Source: Pseudomonadota bacterium
GTDB taxonomy: Bacteria > Pseudomonadota > Alphaproteobacteria > Rhodospirillales > Magnetospirillaceae
NCBI GenBank assembly: GCA_023458315.1
Contig: JAEXAH010000106.1
Location: 1 to 63,439, forward strand
Length of the DNA: 63,439 bases
Direction of reading: 5' to 3'
The position numbers and the translations under genes are program-made. Under the pieces are notes generated by a model. That model was not told the origin of the DNA. It searched no databases and saw only the letters and a program-made list of their open reading frames with translations. How positions within the stretch are numbered: the stretch's first letter is position 1; each line of letters begins with the position of its first letter. Below are positions 27,362 to 35,611 of the stretch, piece after piece.

Positions 27362-27454
27362 TTTATGTTTAGCCCTCGCCGGGCGCGGGCATCCGCCCGC
27401 TTGGCCGCGGCCGCAATGGCCGCTGGTCGCGGAGTGCGTCAGGTTTGACGCTCG
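27362..27454 (+). repeat. GCCCTCGCCGGGCG intergenic repeat, copy B
   Basis: TTTATGTTTAGCCCTCGCCG, then GGCGCGGGCATCCGCC and finally GTGCGTCAGGTTTGACGCTCG. The same ordered blocks, with small changes, occur in reverse orientation at 9541-9608. The final block duplicates 27333-27351 within the adjacent hairpin. Confidence 0.7.
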
Positions 27455-27464
27455 CCGCTCCAGA

Positions 27465-28112
27465 TCAGTTGGGCGTCGCCCGCCCGGCGGGCCAGGTCAG
27501 CTTGAAACCGACCACGCGGCCGTCCAGCATGTCGACGCCGATGGGGAACGGCTGCCACATCCAGGTTTCCGGCCCCTTGGCGCGCAGCATGCAGCGCCGC
27601 GTCGGCTTGCCCAGGGTATCCACCACGGTCTTGACGCCGTCGCCCAGCGACAGGCCCGAGAAGGTGGCGGGCATCTCGGTCGGCGGGCCGATCAACTGTA
27701 CCCCCACCACCACGTCGTCCTGATAGGTGACGGCGTAATAGGGCTCGGGGACCGACCGCTGATGGATGGGATAGACCCGCGCCTGGGTGCGCAGGTCCAG
27801 ATCCTTGATCTGGGTGGGCTCGCCCAGCAGCTTTTCGACCTCGGCCCGATCGTCGGCGATTCCCACCGCCCCCACCCGCAGGCAGGACAGAAAGGTGACG
27901 GGCCGCTTGTGCTCGACCATGGCGGCACCGTCCGGTTGCGCCACGGCGCAGGCCAGCCCCTTGCCGACCACACGGTGAAACTGGCCGGGCTGCGGCACCG
28001 TCTCGGCGATGGCTGCGGGCTCGGGCGCGCCTTCGGGACCACGGCAGGGAATCTGCGCGGCAACCGGGAAAGCCGACAGGGCCAGGATCAGGGCGAGGAT
28101 GGGAAAACGCAT
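27465..28112 (-). CDS. exported hypothetical protein
   Basis: I do not recognise a family. The 215-residue product has a clear signal peptide, MRFPILALILALSAFPVAAQ, probably cleaved after VAAQ or AAQI. The mature part has four cysteines and ordered beta-like stretches (YYAVTYQDDVVVGVQLIGPP, GDGVKTVVDTLGKPTRR, VGFKLTWP), suggesting a periplasmic soluble domain. The frame is open upstream through the tRNA-Pro gene, so ATG 28112 with TTTGGGGGCGTC before it is the credible start. It ends close to the repeat at 27454. Confidence 0.7.
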   Translation of the reverse strand: MRFPILALILALSAFPVAAQIPCRGPEGAPEPAAIAETVPQPGQFHRVVGKGLACAVAQPDGAAMVEHKRPVTFLSCLRVGAVGIADDRAEVEKLLGEPTQIKDLDLRTQARVYPIHQRSVPEPYYAVTYQDDVVVGVQLIGPPTEMPATFSGLSLGDGVKTVVDTLGKPTRRCMLRAKGPETWMWQPFPIGVDMLDGRVVGFKLTWPAGRATPN

Positions 28113-28128
28113 GACGCCCCCAAAGGGA

Positions 28129-28205
28129 TGGTCGGGGCGAGAGGATTCGAACCTCCGGCATCCAGCTCCCAAAGCTGGCGCTCTACCAGGCTGAGCTACA
28201 CCCCG
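28129..28205 (-). tRNA. tRNA-Pro (anticodon TGG)
   Basis: The 77-nt cloverleaf has acceptor CGGGGTG/CGCCCCG, anticodon arm CCAGC-TTTGGGA-GCTGG reading TGG, T arm GGTTCGAATCC and an encoded CCA end. A promoter with TTGCCA and TAGAAC separated by 17 bp lies just upstream. Confidence 0.97.
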
Positions 28206-28215
28206 ATGGCCGCCG

Positions 28216-28244
28216 GTTCTAAGAGGTTTTGCCGCGCTTGGCAA
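28216..28244 (-). promoter_or_regulatory. sigma70-like promoter for tRNA-Pro
   Basis: On the minus strand TTGCCA (28244-28239), 17 bp, TAGAAC (28221-28216), ending 10 bases before the tRNA 5' end. Confidence 0.6.
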
Positions 28245-28284
28245 GCCCGGCCAAGGGTATTGCGCCATGACGAAAGAAAATGGG

Positions 28285-28313
28285 TTGACTTGGCGGCCGG
28301 GGCGCCGTACAAC
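28285..28313 (+). promoter_or_regulatory. sigma70-like promoter for tRNA-Asn/tRNA-Gly
   Basis: TTGACT (28285-28290), 17 bp, TACAAC (28308-28313), ending 10 bases before tRNA-Asn. The GC-rich CCCCGCCC stretch right after is typical of stringently controlled stable-RNA promoters. Confidence 0.7.
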
Positions 28314-28323
28314 CCCGCCCGCT

Positions 28324-28398
28324 TCTGGAGTAGCTCAGCGGTAGAGCAGCCGGCTGTTAACCGGCTGGTCGGGGGTTCGAATCCCTCCTCCAGAGCCA
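28324..28398 (+). tRNA. tRNA-Asn (anticodon GTT)
   Basis: The 75-nt cloverleaf has acceptor TCTGGAG/CTCCAGA, anticodon arm GCCGG-CTGTTAA-CCGGC reading GTT, T arm GGGTTCGAATCCC and encoded CCA. tRNA-Gly starts 3 bases later, so they share a transcript. Confidence 0.97.
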
Positions 28399-28400
28399 GT

Positions 28401-28475
28401 GCGGGCGTAGCTCAGGGGTAGAGCACAACCTTGCCAAGGTTGGGGTCGAGGGTTCGAATCCCTTCGCCCGCTCCA
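28401..28475 (+). tRNA. tRNA-Gly (anticodon GCC)
   Basis: The 75-nt cloverleaf has acceptor GCGGGCG/CGCCCGC, anticodon arm CAACC-TTGCCAA-GGTTG reading GCC, T arm GGGTTCGAATCCC and encoded CCA. A terminator hairpin follows at 28506. Confidence 0.97.
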
Positions 28476-28505
28476 TCTTTCCCACGAAAGATGGCGCGAT
28501 GACCA

Positions 28506-28529
28506 AAAGGCCACCTTCGGGTGGCCTTT
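28506..28529. terminator. bidirectional terminator between tRNA-Gly and the DUF192 gene
   Basis: AAAGGCCACC-TTCG-GGTGGCCTTT, a 10-bp stem with a tetraloop. T-runs flank it on both strands, so it can serve both the tRNA transcript and the converging DUF192 gene. Confidence 0.85.
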
Positions 28530-28541
28530 GTCATTTCCGCG

Positions 28542-29024
28542 TTACTTATTGCCGAACATGGGATGCGCCACCCGGTCGCCCACCGCCAGTCCCAGCCGCG
28601 CCACGGTACCGCCGTTGACTTCCAGCACGGCGCGGACCAGACCGGGGGCACTGATGATTTCCTGCGATCCCGGCACCGCGCGCTGATGAATGCCGGTGAC
28701 GCGGCCATCGGCGGCCAGGAACAGCATGTCCAGCGGGATCAGGGTGTTGCGCATCCACATGGATACCGGCCGGTCCATGCCGAAATCGAACAACATGCCC
28801 GCATCGGCGGCCAGGGTGCGGCGGAACATCAGTCCCTGGGTCAACTGGTCCGGACTGGTCGCCAGTTCCACGGTGAAGCGGTGGCGCTTGCCCGCCGCCG
28901 TCACCACCTCGGCCTGCGAGGTGGGAAAGCTGACCAGGGCTTGCGCCCGCGCCGCCCCCAGGCCGCCCATCACGGCACCGGCCGCGGCCGCCATCCCCAA
29001 GAACCCCCGTCTGCTCCACATCAT
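28542..29024 (-). CDS. DUF192 family exported protein with Tat-like signal
   Basis: A 160-residue protein. The N-terminus has a twin-arginine signal, SRRGFLGMAAAAGAVMGGLG, ending in AARAQA. The mature part is a DUF192 domain with QLTQGLMFRRTLAADAGMLFDFG, PVSMWMRNTLIPLDMLF and VLEVNGGTVARLGL, all typical. The family is common in periplasms of Proteobacteria but has no settled function. ATG 29024 and 29021 are tandem starts; the frame is open upstream but lacks a better signal. Confidence 0.85.
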   Translation of the reverse strand: MMWSRRGFLGMAAAAGAVMGGLGAARAQALVSFPTSQAEVVTAAGKRHRFTVELATSPDQLTQGLMFRRTLAADAGMLFDFGMDRPVSMWMRNTLIPLDMLFLAADGRVTGIHQRAVPGSQEIISAPGLVRAVLEVNGGTVARLGLAVGDRVAHPMFGNK

Positions 29025-29321
29025 GCCCGCATCCCTGTCGGCTGTACGTGTTGTTCCCCATGGTGCCCGCAAGCAAGCTTTCCGGCAATGCCGCACTTTT
29101 GAAACATCGTTTCAGGTTAATTCCCTAAAATTTTATCTTTAAGAGTCTTAAATATGCCAGCAAGACTATGAACACTAACAAAAGTACAGACAGTGTTATT
29201 TTCCTATTTTCAAGTCTTCACGAATTGGCTATGTTCCCCTTGTCGAAAGGGTTGAGCGTCTCGCTTCCATCGACACCCAATCTGCCGGGGGGCCTTCCCG
29301 CCCATCCCCACCCCCCCGCAG

Positions 29322-29360
29322 GGAAACGCCGGACCGCAAGGTGCGGCGTTTCCGTTTTTT
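29322..29360 (+). terminator. rho-independent terminator without an upstream gene
   Basis: GGAAACGCCGGACCGCAAGG and GTGCGGCGTTTCC form a long stem followed by GTTTTTT. Its U-tract is on the plus strand, where no coding gene is seen upstream for over 800 bp. Confidence 0.75.
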
Positions 29361-29369
29361 ACGGCCACG

Positions 29370-29404
29370 AAAAAGGGGCGCCCACTGCCGGGCGCCCCTT
29401 TTTC
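29370..29404. terminator. bidirectional terminator below the small ORF
   Basis: GGGGCGCCC-ACTGCC-GGGCGCCCC flanked by AAAAA and TTTTT, so it is efficient on either strand. It lies 15 bases past the stop of the 44-residue minus-strand frame. Confidence 0.8.
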
Positions 29405-29418
29405 TCGTTCAGGGAAAA

Positions 29419-29553
29419 TCAAAGGAAACAGGCCACGCCCGCGCGGCGGCGGCGCACATCCTCGGCGGTTTCGACCTTGGGGGCCGGGGCGGAAGCGGGC
29501 TTGGCGGCTTCGTCCGAGGCAATGGCGGGGCTTTGGGTGATCTTGGTGGCCAT
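29419..29553 (-). CDS. candidate small protein (44 residues)
   Basis: A short frame starting MATKITQSPAIASDEAAKP and ending in an arginine cluster and hydrophobic tail, RRRRAGVACFL. I do not recognise it. In favour: it is followed by a strong terminator, its composition is protein-like, and a GGAACG is close to the ATG. Against: it is short, with no homologue I can name. It lies upstream of nothing and 118 bp from the transporter's 3' end. Confidence 0.4.
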   Translation of the reverse strand: MATKITQSPAIASDEAAKPASAPAPKVETAEDVRRRRAGVACFL

Positions 29554-29671
29554 GACACGTTCCGTGCGCCGGGGCTGAAACGATCCGGGGCGGCGCTTCC
29601 CTTGGGGATCAAGGCAAACACTGCCCCGGAATCATGGCGCGACTACGGACGCCGTCGTGGCGAAAATGTGG

Positions 29672-31000
29672 CTACAGATAACGCAGCCACAGATAGACGT
29701 TGGCGATGGCGATGGACAGCAGCATCAGGCCGAACGCCACCGTGAGGAAAGGAACGAAGCGCACCGGATGCCCGGCCCGTTCGGCCATGCCCGCCACCGT
29801 CAGGTTGGCCGAGGCGCCGACCAGGGTGCCGTTGCCGCCCAGGCAGGCGCCCAGGGACAACGCCCACCACAACGGCTTCAGCCCCTCGGGCCCGCCCATG
29901 GCCGGTCCCATGCTCTTGACCAGCGGAATCATGGTGGCGACGAAGGGAATGTTGTCCACCACCGCCGACAGGATCGCCGAGGCCCACAGGATCAGCACCG
30001 CCGTCACCGCCTTGTCGCCGCCGGTCAGGGCCAGCAGATGTTCGGCCAGCCAGTGCAGCACGCCCGCCACCTCGACGCCGTGCACCACCACGAACAGGCC
30101 GATGAAGAAGAAGATCGTCACCCACTCGACCTCGCCGAAGATGTGGTGCACTTCGTGGCTCTGGCTTTCGGCATCGCGGCCCAGGCAATAGCACAGCATC
30201 AGCAGCGCCGCGCCGAACAGGGCGATGGTGCCGGGTTCCAGTCCCAGCGGATGGGCGAAGATGAAAGCACCGATCACCAGGGCCAGCACCGACAGCGATT
30301 GCTTCAGCAGCTTGGCATCGGTGATGGCCTCACGCGCGGACATGGCCATGACGCGGGCGCGGGCCTCGGGCGTGGCGTGCAGCTTGCGGCCATAGATCAG
30401 ATGGAAGATGACGATGGTCACGGCCTGCACCACCACCACCACCGGCGCCAGGTTGGTGGCGAAATCGTTGAAGGTCAGGCCGGTGGCCGAGCCGATCAGG
30501 ATGTTGGGCGGGTCGCCGATCAGGGTCGAGGTGCCGCCGATGTTCGAGGCGAAGATCATGGCGATCAGATAAGGCCACGGCTTGATCTTCAGTTCCTCGG
30601 TGATGACCAGCGTCACCGGCACCACCAGAAGAACGGTGGTGACGTTGTCCAGAAAGGCCGAGAACACCGCCGTCACCACCTGAAGCATGATCAGGATGCC
30701 GGCCGGATTGCCCTTGACCACCTTGGTCGCCCACACCGCCACGAACTGGAACACCCCCGAGCGGCGGGTGATGGCCACCAGGATCATCATGCCGATCAGC
30801 AAGGCGATGGTGTTGAAGTCGATGCCGCCCAGCGCCGTCTTCTGGTTCAGCACTCCGGCCAGGATCATCACCCCGGCGCCCAGCAGGGCGACGACGGCGC
30901 GATTGATCTTTTCGCTGATGATGACCGCATAGGTGGCCACCAGAATGATCGTTGCCACCGCCATGGGGGCAAGACCGAAAATCACCGAACTCTGGTGCAT
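29672..31000 (-). CDS. ArsB/NhaD-type ion transporter (IT superfamily)
   Basis: A 442-residue inner-membrane carrier with about 11-12 TM segments. Family motifs appear in both halves: AFLDNVTTVLLVVPVT and NIGGTSTLIGDPPNILIGSATG in the first, SAVVDNIPFVATMIPLVKSM and LGGNGTLVGASANLTVAG in the second. This is the P-protein/ArsB/NhaD group that moves anions or exchanges Na+/H+. Specificity cannot be told from sequence. A CBS-domain gene ends 2 bp upstream on the same strand, so the pair forms an operon and the CBS protein may gate the carrier. Confidence 0.88.
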   Translation of the reverse strand: MHQSSVIFGLAPMAVATIILVATYAVIISEKINRAVVALLGAGVMILAGVLNQKTALGGIDFNTIALLIGMMILVAITRRSGVFQFVAVWATKVVKGNPAGILIMLQVVTAVFSAFLDNVTTVLLVVPVTLVITEELKIKPWPYLIAMIFASNIGGTSTLIGDPPNILIGSATGLTFNDFATNLAPVVVVVQAVTIVIFHLIYGRKLHATPEARARVMAMSAREAITDAKLLKQSLSVLALVIGAFIFAHPLGLEPGTIALFGAALLMLCYCLGRDAESQSHEVHHIFGEVEWVTIFFFIGLFVVVHGVEVAGVLHWLAEHLLALTGGDKAVTAVLILWASAILSAVVDNIPFVATMIPLVKSMGPAMGGPEGLKPLWWALSLGACLGGNGTLVGASANLTVAGMAERAGHPVRFVPFLTVAFGLMLLSIAIANVYLWLRYL

Positions 31001-31002
31001 GC

Positions 31003-31449
31003 TTATTCCCCCACCAGCGGCGCCAGCAGCGCGGCGGCATTCAACACGCCGACCACGCGGCCCCGGTCGTCCACCGCCATCTGCACGGTGGCGCCGCGAT
31101 GCATGCGCAGCAGCGCTTCATCCAGCGAGGTCGTGGACAGCAGCGGCCGGTGCGCGGTGGCGTACTTGCCCACCGGTTCGGCGCCGACGCCGCCCAGACG
31201 CTCGCGCAGGGCCTGGGGAGTTTCCGACACGAAGCCCAGGGCGAAGCCGTCGCCGCCCAGCCGCGCCCCCACCGGCAACAACAGCGCCGCCACTTCGCGC
31301 GGACCGAACAGGCCGAGCAGACGGCCATCGCCGTCCACCACCGCCAGGGGTTGGAAATGATTTTCGGCCAGACGGCGGACCGCCTGGGCGACAGGTTCGT
31401 CGCGGCCCAGGACGGCCGGAGCCGGGGCGATGTAGGGAGCGCAGGTCAT
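31003..31449 (-). CDS. CBS-domain-pair protein
   Basis: A 148-residue protein consisting of two CBS motifs: QAVRRLAENHFQPLAVVDGDGRLLGLF and EALLRMHRGATVQMAVDDRGRVVGVL. Such Bateman modules bind adenine nucleotides and report energy state. It precedes the ion-transporter gene by 2 bp and is surely cotranscribed. An energy- or ion-sensing regulator of that carrier is the simplest reading; this is inference. Confidence 0.85.
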   Translation of the reverse strand: MTCAPYIAPAPAVLGRDEPVAQAVRRLAENHFQPLAVVDGDGRLLGLFGPREVAALLLPVGARLGGDGFALGFVSETPQALRERLGGVGAEPVGKYATAHRPLLSTTSLDEALLRMHRGATVQMAVDDRGRVVGVLNAAALLAPLVGE

Positions 31450-31536
31450 GACGGGTCGATCACCCCAGGGAGTAGGTAATGACCCGGAGTGTGCCCCCGC
31501 CCCGGGGCGCTGGCAAGATTCGGACTTCCGAAGCGG

Positions 31537-32721
31537 TCAGGATGCCCGCTTGTTGCCCAGGACGGCCAGCAGCGCATAACCGGTCAGCGCCGACACCAGT
31601 GACCCCAGCAGCACGCCCAGCCGGGTCGCCTCGACCGCGCCGCCCTGGGGAAAGGCCAGACCGGAAATGAACAGGCTCATGGTGAAGCCGATGCCGGTCA
31701 GGATGCTGGTGCCGTAGAACTGGCCCCATCCCGCCCCCTCGGGCAGACGGGCCAGACCGCTGCGGATGGCCAGCCAGCCACAAGTGAAGACGCCCACCTG
31801 CTTGCCCACGAACAGGCCCAGCGCCACGCCCAGGAACACCGTGTCGGTCAGGGCGCCCAGGCCGATACCGGACAACGACAGGCCGGAATTGGCCAGGGCG
31901 AACAGCGGCAGGATGCCGAAGGCCACCCAGGGATGCAGCGCGTGCTCCAACCGCCGCAACGGCGCCGCCGCCCCCTCCTCGCCGCCGCGCAGCGGGATGA
32001 TCAGGCCCAGCAGCACGCCCGCCACGGTGGCGTGCACGCCCGATTTCAGCATGCACACCCACAGCACGGCGCCGACCAGCAGATAGGGCGCCAGCGCCCG
32101 CACCCGCAGGCGGTTCAGCAGCAGCAGCACGGCCACCGCCCCGGCCGCCCCGGCCAGGAAGCCCAGCGACAACTGGCTGGTATAGAAAAAGGCGATGATC
32201 AGAATGGCGCCCAGGTCGTCGATGATGGCCAGCGCCGCAAGGAACACCCGCAACGAGGCCGGGACCGCACGGCCCAGCAGGGCCAGAACGCCCAGGGAAA
32301 AGGCGATGTCGGTGGCCGACGGGATGGCCCAGCCGCGCAGGAATTCGCCGCCCGGGTTGAACGCCACGTAGATGGCCGCCGGAACCGCCATGCCGCCCAC
32401 CGCGCCCAGGGCGGGCAACAGCACCTGCCCCAGATTGGACAATTCGCCTTCCAGCCTTTCGCGCTTGATCTCCAGCGCCACCAGCAGGAAGAACACCGCC
32501 ATCAGTCCGTCGTTGATCCAGTGCAGCAGCGACAGGCCCAGCACCGGAAACGACAGGGCATGGTCGTAAAACGGCGCCAGCGGCGAGTTCACCACCGCCA
32601 GTGCCAGAACCATCATGGCGATCAGCAGGATGCCGCCGGCGGATTCCATGGCCAGGAAGGCCCGCATGGCGTGCGCCAGACCGCTGCCCATCCGGTCGTT
32701 CCCATCGCCGTCATGCGCCAT
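31537..32721 (-). CDS. nhaA: Na+/H+ antiporter NhaA
   Basis: A 394-residue inner-membrane antiporter that expels Na+ in exchange for protons. It has about 12 TM segments, the paired aspartates in LAIIDDLGAILIIAFFY, the PSATDIAFSLGVLALLG motif and the GIGFTMSLFISGLAF end segment. Length is normal. ATG 32721 follows AAGGTGGAACGGC. It lies downstream of the two-component operon on the same strand with an 87-bp gap, and is likely its own transcript. Confidence 0.95.
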   Translation of the reverse strand: MAHDGDGNDRMGSGLAHAMRAFLAMESAGGILLIAMMVLALAVVNSPLAPFYDHALSFPVLGLSLLHWINDGLMAVFFLLVALEIKRERLEGELSNLGQVLLPALGAVGGMAVPAAIYVAFNPGGEFLRGWAIPSATDIAFSLGVLALLGRAVPASLRVFLAALAIIDDLGAILIIAFFYTSQLSLGFLAGAAGAVAVLLLLNRLRVRALAPYLLVGAVLWVCMLKSGVHATVAGVLLGLIIPLRGGEEGAAAPLRRLEHALHPWVAFGILPLFALANSGLSLSGIGLGALTDTVFLGVALGLFVGKQVGVFTCGWLAIRSGLARLPEGAGWGQFYGTSILTGIGFTMSLFISGLAFPQGGAVEATRLGVLLGSLVSALTGYALLAVLGNKRAS

Positions 32722-32808
32722 GCCGTTCCACCTTCATGCCCATGGAGAAAAAGAAAGCAAAAATAGGGAGCTTCCGCCGCCAGACAATACGGGGGCTTCC
32801 CTAGGTAT

Positions 32809-33429
32809 TCATACCGACCCGTTTTCCTCCAGCCGCAGCGCCATGCGCACCAGATCGGACAGGCTGGCGGCACCCATCTTTTCCATGACGCGGGCGCGGT
32901 GGATTTCCACGGTGCGGGCCGAGATTTCCAGCTCGACCGCCACCGCCTTGTTGGGCATCCCCTGCACCACCAGCATCATCACCTCGCGCTCACGCGGGGT
33001 CAGGCTGTCGGCGCGGGCGGAAATCTCCTCGAACTGACGGCGCTCACGATAGGCCCGCGCGCCCTTGTCCAGCGCCCGGCCGACGGCGGACAGCAGAACA
33101 TCCTCGTCGAACGGCTTTTCGATGAAATCGGCGGCCCCGGCCTTCAGCGCCTCGACCGCCATGGCCACGTCGGCGTGGCCGGTGATGATGATCACCGGCA
33201 GGTCGATGCGCTGGGCCTGCAAATGCCGTTGCAGGTCCAGGCCGCTCATGCCCGGCATGCGCACGTCGGCCACCACGCAGCCCGGCTGCTCCGGCTTCAG
33301 CGCCGCCAGGAAGGCATCGGCGTCGGCATGGGCTTGGGCGGCGTGGCCCGACGCCTCCAGCAGCAGCACCAGGCTGTCGCGGATGGCGCCGTCGTCGTCG
33401 ACCACGTGGACCAGGGTTTGCTCGTTCAT
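32809..33429 (-). CDS. FixJ-family response regulator (second pair)
   Basis: A 206-residue regulator: receiver with VHVVDDDGAIRDSL, acceptor Asp in CVVADVRMPGMSGLD, THR switch in IIITGHADV and Lys in FIEKPFDED; then a LuxR-type helix-turn-helix (LTPREREVMMLVVQGMPNKAVA, SARTVEIHRARVMEKMG). Its ATG overlaps the upstream kinase's stop by 4 bp. It is the last of four overlapping genes and the predicted partner of the MASE1 kinase. Confidence 0.92.
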   Translation of the reverse strand: MNEQTLVHVVDDDGAIRDSLVLLLEASGHAAQAHADADAFLAALKPEQPGCVVADVRMPGMSGLDLQRHLQAQRIDLPVIIITGHADVAMAVEALKAGAADFIEKPFDEDVLLSAVGRALDKGARAYRERRQFEEISARADSLTPREREVMMLVVQGMPNKAVAVELEISARTVEIHRARVMEKMGAASLSDLVRMALRLEENGSV

Positions 33430-35003
33430 CGGTTCTCCTCGTTCTGGATGGCGGTCGGCAGGGTGAAGCGAAAGACGGTGCCGTCCGACCCGGTACGGTC
33501 CAGCCACAGGCGACCGCCATGGGCCTCGACCAGCGACCGGCAGATGGTCAGCCCCAGACCCATGCCCGTGGCCTTCGAGGTGTTGAACGGCTTGAAAAGC
33601 TGTTCCGCCACGTCTTCGGCCAGACCATGGCCGGTATCGGCCACCTGGACCACCACCTCGTCGGCGGCGGCTTCGGCGGAAACCGCGATCTCGCCGCCGC
33701 CCGGCAGGGCATCCATGGCATTGCGCACCAGATTCAGGATGACCTGGGCCATCTGCACCTTGTCAACATGGATGGCGGGCAGCGACTTGTCCACACTTGC
33801 CGTCAGGCGAATGCCCAGCCGGGCGCAGTCCGGCCGGACCACCGCCAGGGAATCCGCCACCAGCGCCACCAGGGATTCGGCCGAGCGGCTGCGCCGTCCG
33901 GTGCCGATGAATTCGCGCAAGGACCGCACGATGTCGCCCGCCCGCTGGCTTTCCGCCACGGCGCGGTCCAGGGCGCCACGCACCTTTTCCATGTCGGGCT
34001 CGACCGGGTCGCCCGCCAGCAGGCGCTGGGCGCCGCGGGTGAAGGCGATGGCCGCCAGCAGCGGCTGGTTCAGTTCGTGGGCCAGCGCCGCCGCCATCTC
34101 GCCCGCGGTGGACAGGCGGCCGATCTGCGCCATCTCGTCCTGGCGGGCGTGCAGCACCGCCTGCACCCGGCGACGTTCGCTGATGGCGGCGCCCAACACC
34201 AGCGTCACCATGGCCAGGGCCAGCATCAGGAACTGGAACGTGGTGACGATTGCGGCGTCGACGGCGCGGAACACCGCGATCAGCCCCAATTGCGCCCCCA
34301 GATTGGCCGCCGCCGCGCCGTGCAGGCCGAACCGGGTGGCGGCCCAGATCAGCGGCGGAAACAGCAGATAGAAGAACTGGAAATTGGCCGAGGCCCCCAG
34401 GCCGAACACCAGCCACAGCGCCCCGGCCAGGGCCAACGCCTGGGCCGCCGCCTCGGCCATCACCCGCAACGGCGGCATGGACGGACGGCGGAACAGCAGC
34501 AGCAGCGGCGTGAACACGGCCAGGCCGATCATGTCGCCGATCCAGTAGCGGGCCAGCGCCCCCGCCAGCAATTCGCGCGGCAACCCCCCGGCCAGGAAAT
34601 GGCAGCCCACATAGCTGAAGGCCGCCAGACCGGCCGCCACCGTCGACAGCGCCAACAGCAGCAGCACGTCGCGCAGCCCGGCCAGATCCAGGTCCAGGCG
34701 CAGCCGGTGGCGGGCCACATGGGCGGCGACGGCATAGACCAGGGCCATGGCGGCGTCGGCACCCACCGCCCCCCACCACGGCGGCGGCAGGCCGCGCACC
34801 CAGAAATCGGCGGCCAGAGCCCCGGCGAAGACCAGCGGCGCCAGCCGCGCCCCGCCCAGCAACAGCACCGCCAGCCCCAGGCCGGGCGGCGGGTTCCAGG
34901 GCGTGATGTTCAGCGCGTTGAAGGAATGAATGAAACTGACACGGTCCAGCAGGGCATAGGCGGCGACGAACAGGACGGCCAGGAACGCCCGCCGCGCCGT
35001 CAC
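33426..35003 (-). CDS. MASE1-type membrane sensor histidine kinase (second pair)
   Basis: A 525-residue kinase. The N-terminal 290 residues form about eight TM segments of MASE1 type (GLGLAVLLLGGARLAPLVFAG, GDMIGLAVFTPLLLLF), an integral membrane sensor. The kinase core has AALAHELNQPLLAAIAF (His), NLVRNAMDALPGGG, VADTGHGL and GMGLGLTICRSLVEAHGG, close to FixL/DctS. GTG 35003 is chosen because it overlaps the upstream regulator's TGA (GTGA). The ligand is unknown. The following response regulator overlaps by 4 bp. Confidence 0.88.
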   Translation of the reverse strand: MTARRAFLAVLFVAAYALLDRVSFIHSFNALNITPWNPPPGLGLAVLLLGGARLAPLVFAGALAADFWVRGLPPPWWGAVGADAAMALVYAVAAHVARHRLRLDLDLAGLRDVLLLLALSTVAAGLAAFSYVGCHFLAGGLPRELLAGALARYWIGDMIGLAVFTPLLLLFRRPSMPPLRVMAEAAAQALALAGALWLVFGLGASANFQFFYLLFPPLIWAATRFGLHGAAAANLGAQLGLIAVFRAVDAAIVTTFQFLMLALAMVTLVLGAAISERRRVQAVLHARQDEMAQIGRLSTAGEMAAALAHELNQPLLAAIAFTRGAQRLLAGDPVEPDMEKVRGALDRAVAESQRAGDIVRSLREFIGTGRRSRSAESLVALVADSLAVVRPDCARLGIRLTASVDKSLPAIHVDKVQMAQVILNLVRNAMDALPGGGEIAVSAEAAADEVVVQVADTGHGLAEDVAEQLFKPFNTSKATGMGLGLTICRSLVEAHGGRLWLDRTGSDGTVFRFTLPTAIQNEENR

Positions 35004-35611
35004 CGTTCGCCCTTCAGGCTGGACAGCAATTGCGCCAGTTCCACCGCCGTCTTGACTCCCATCTTCTCGAAGACATGGGCGCGATGGACCTCGACCGTGC
35101 GCATGGTGATGCCCAATTCGTCGGCGATCACCTTGTTCAGCTTGCCCGCCAGCACCAGGTCCATGACCTGGCGTTCGCGCGCCGTCAACTGTTCCAGCCG
35201 GGCGTTGAGGTCGGCCAGACCGGCCTCGTCGGCGCGGCGCTGGGCGTCCCATTCCAGCGCCTCGATCACCCGGTCCACCAGTTCGTTGTCGTTGAACGGC
35301 TTTTCCACGAAATCGCGGGCGCCCTTCTTCAGCGCCCCCACCGCCATGGGCACGTCGCCATGGCCGGTCAGGAAGATCACCGGCAGCCGCGCCTGCACCG
35401 CGCGCAGGCGGTCGAACAGGTCCAGTCCGCTCATGCCGCTCATGCGGATGTCCAGCAACAGGCAGCCCGCCATGTCGGGATTCCACCGCGCCAAAAAGGC
35501 TTCGGCCGAGTCGAAGCCCTGCGCCTCGACGCCGCGCGACTGCAACAGCCACGACAGGGCATCGCGGATGGCTTCGTCGTCATCGACGATGAACACGGTG
35601 CCGTATTTCAT
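35000..35611 (-). CDS. dctR: DctR-like FixJ-family response regulator
   Basis: A 203-residue regulator: receiver with FIVDDDEAIRDAL, acceptor in CLLLDIRMSGMSGLD, IFLTGHGDV and FVEKPFNDN, then a LuxR-type HTH (LTARERQVMDLVLAGKLNKVIA, MRTVEVHRAHVFEKMG). It overlaps the DctS-like kinase by 4 bp upstream and the MASE1 kinase by 4 bp downstream. In Rhodobacter, DctSR of this type activates dctPQM, which lies divergently next door, so the same role is inferred. Confidence 0.88.
   Translation of the reverse strand: MKYGTVFIVDDDEAIRDALSWLLQSRGVEAQGFDSAEAFLARWNPDMAGCLLLDIRMSGMSGLDLFDRLRAVQARLPVIFLTGHGDVPMAVGALKKGARDFVEKPFNDNELVDRVIEALEWDAQRRADEAGLADLNARLEQLTARERQVMDLVLAGKLNKVIADELGITMRTVEVHRAHVFEKMGVKTAVELAQLLSSLKGER

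Larger units (their letters stand above)
29025..29418. other. AT-rich non-coding region with two terminators
   Basis: From about 29095 to 29260 base composition shifts to strongly AT-rich (for example CCTAAAATTTTATCTTTAAG), unlike the rest of the window. Two strong hairpin terminators follow at 29322 and 29374. No plus-strand gene precedes the first, so an uncharacterised short transcript from the AT-rich part is possible. I see no reliable -35/-10 pair. Confidence 0.5.
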
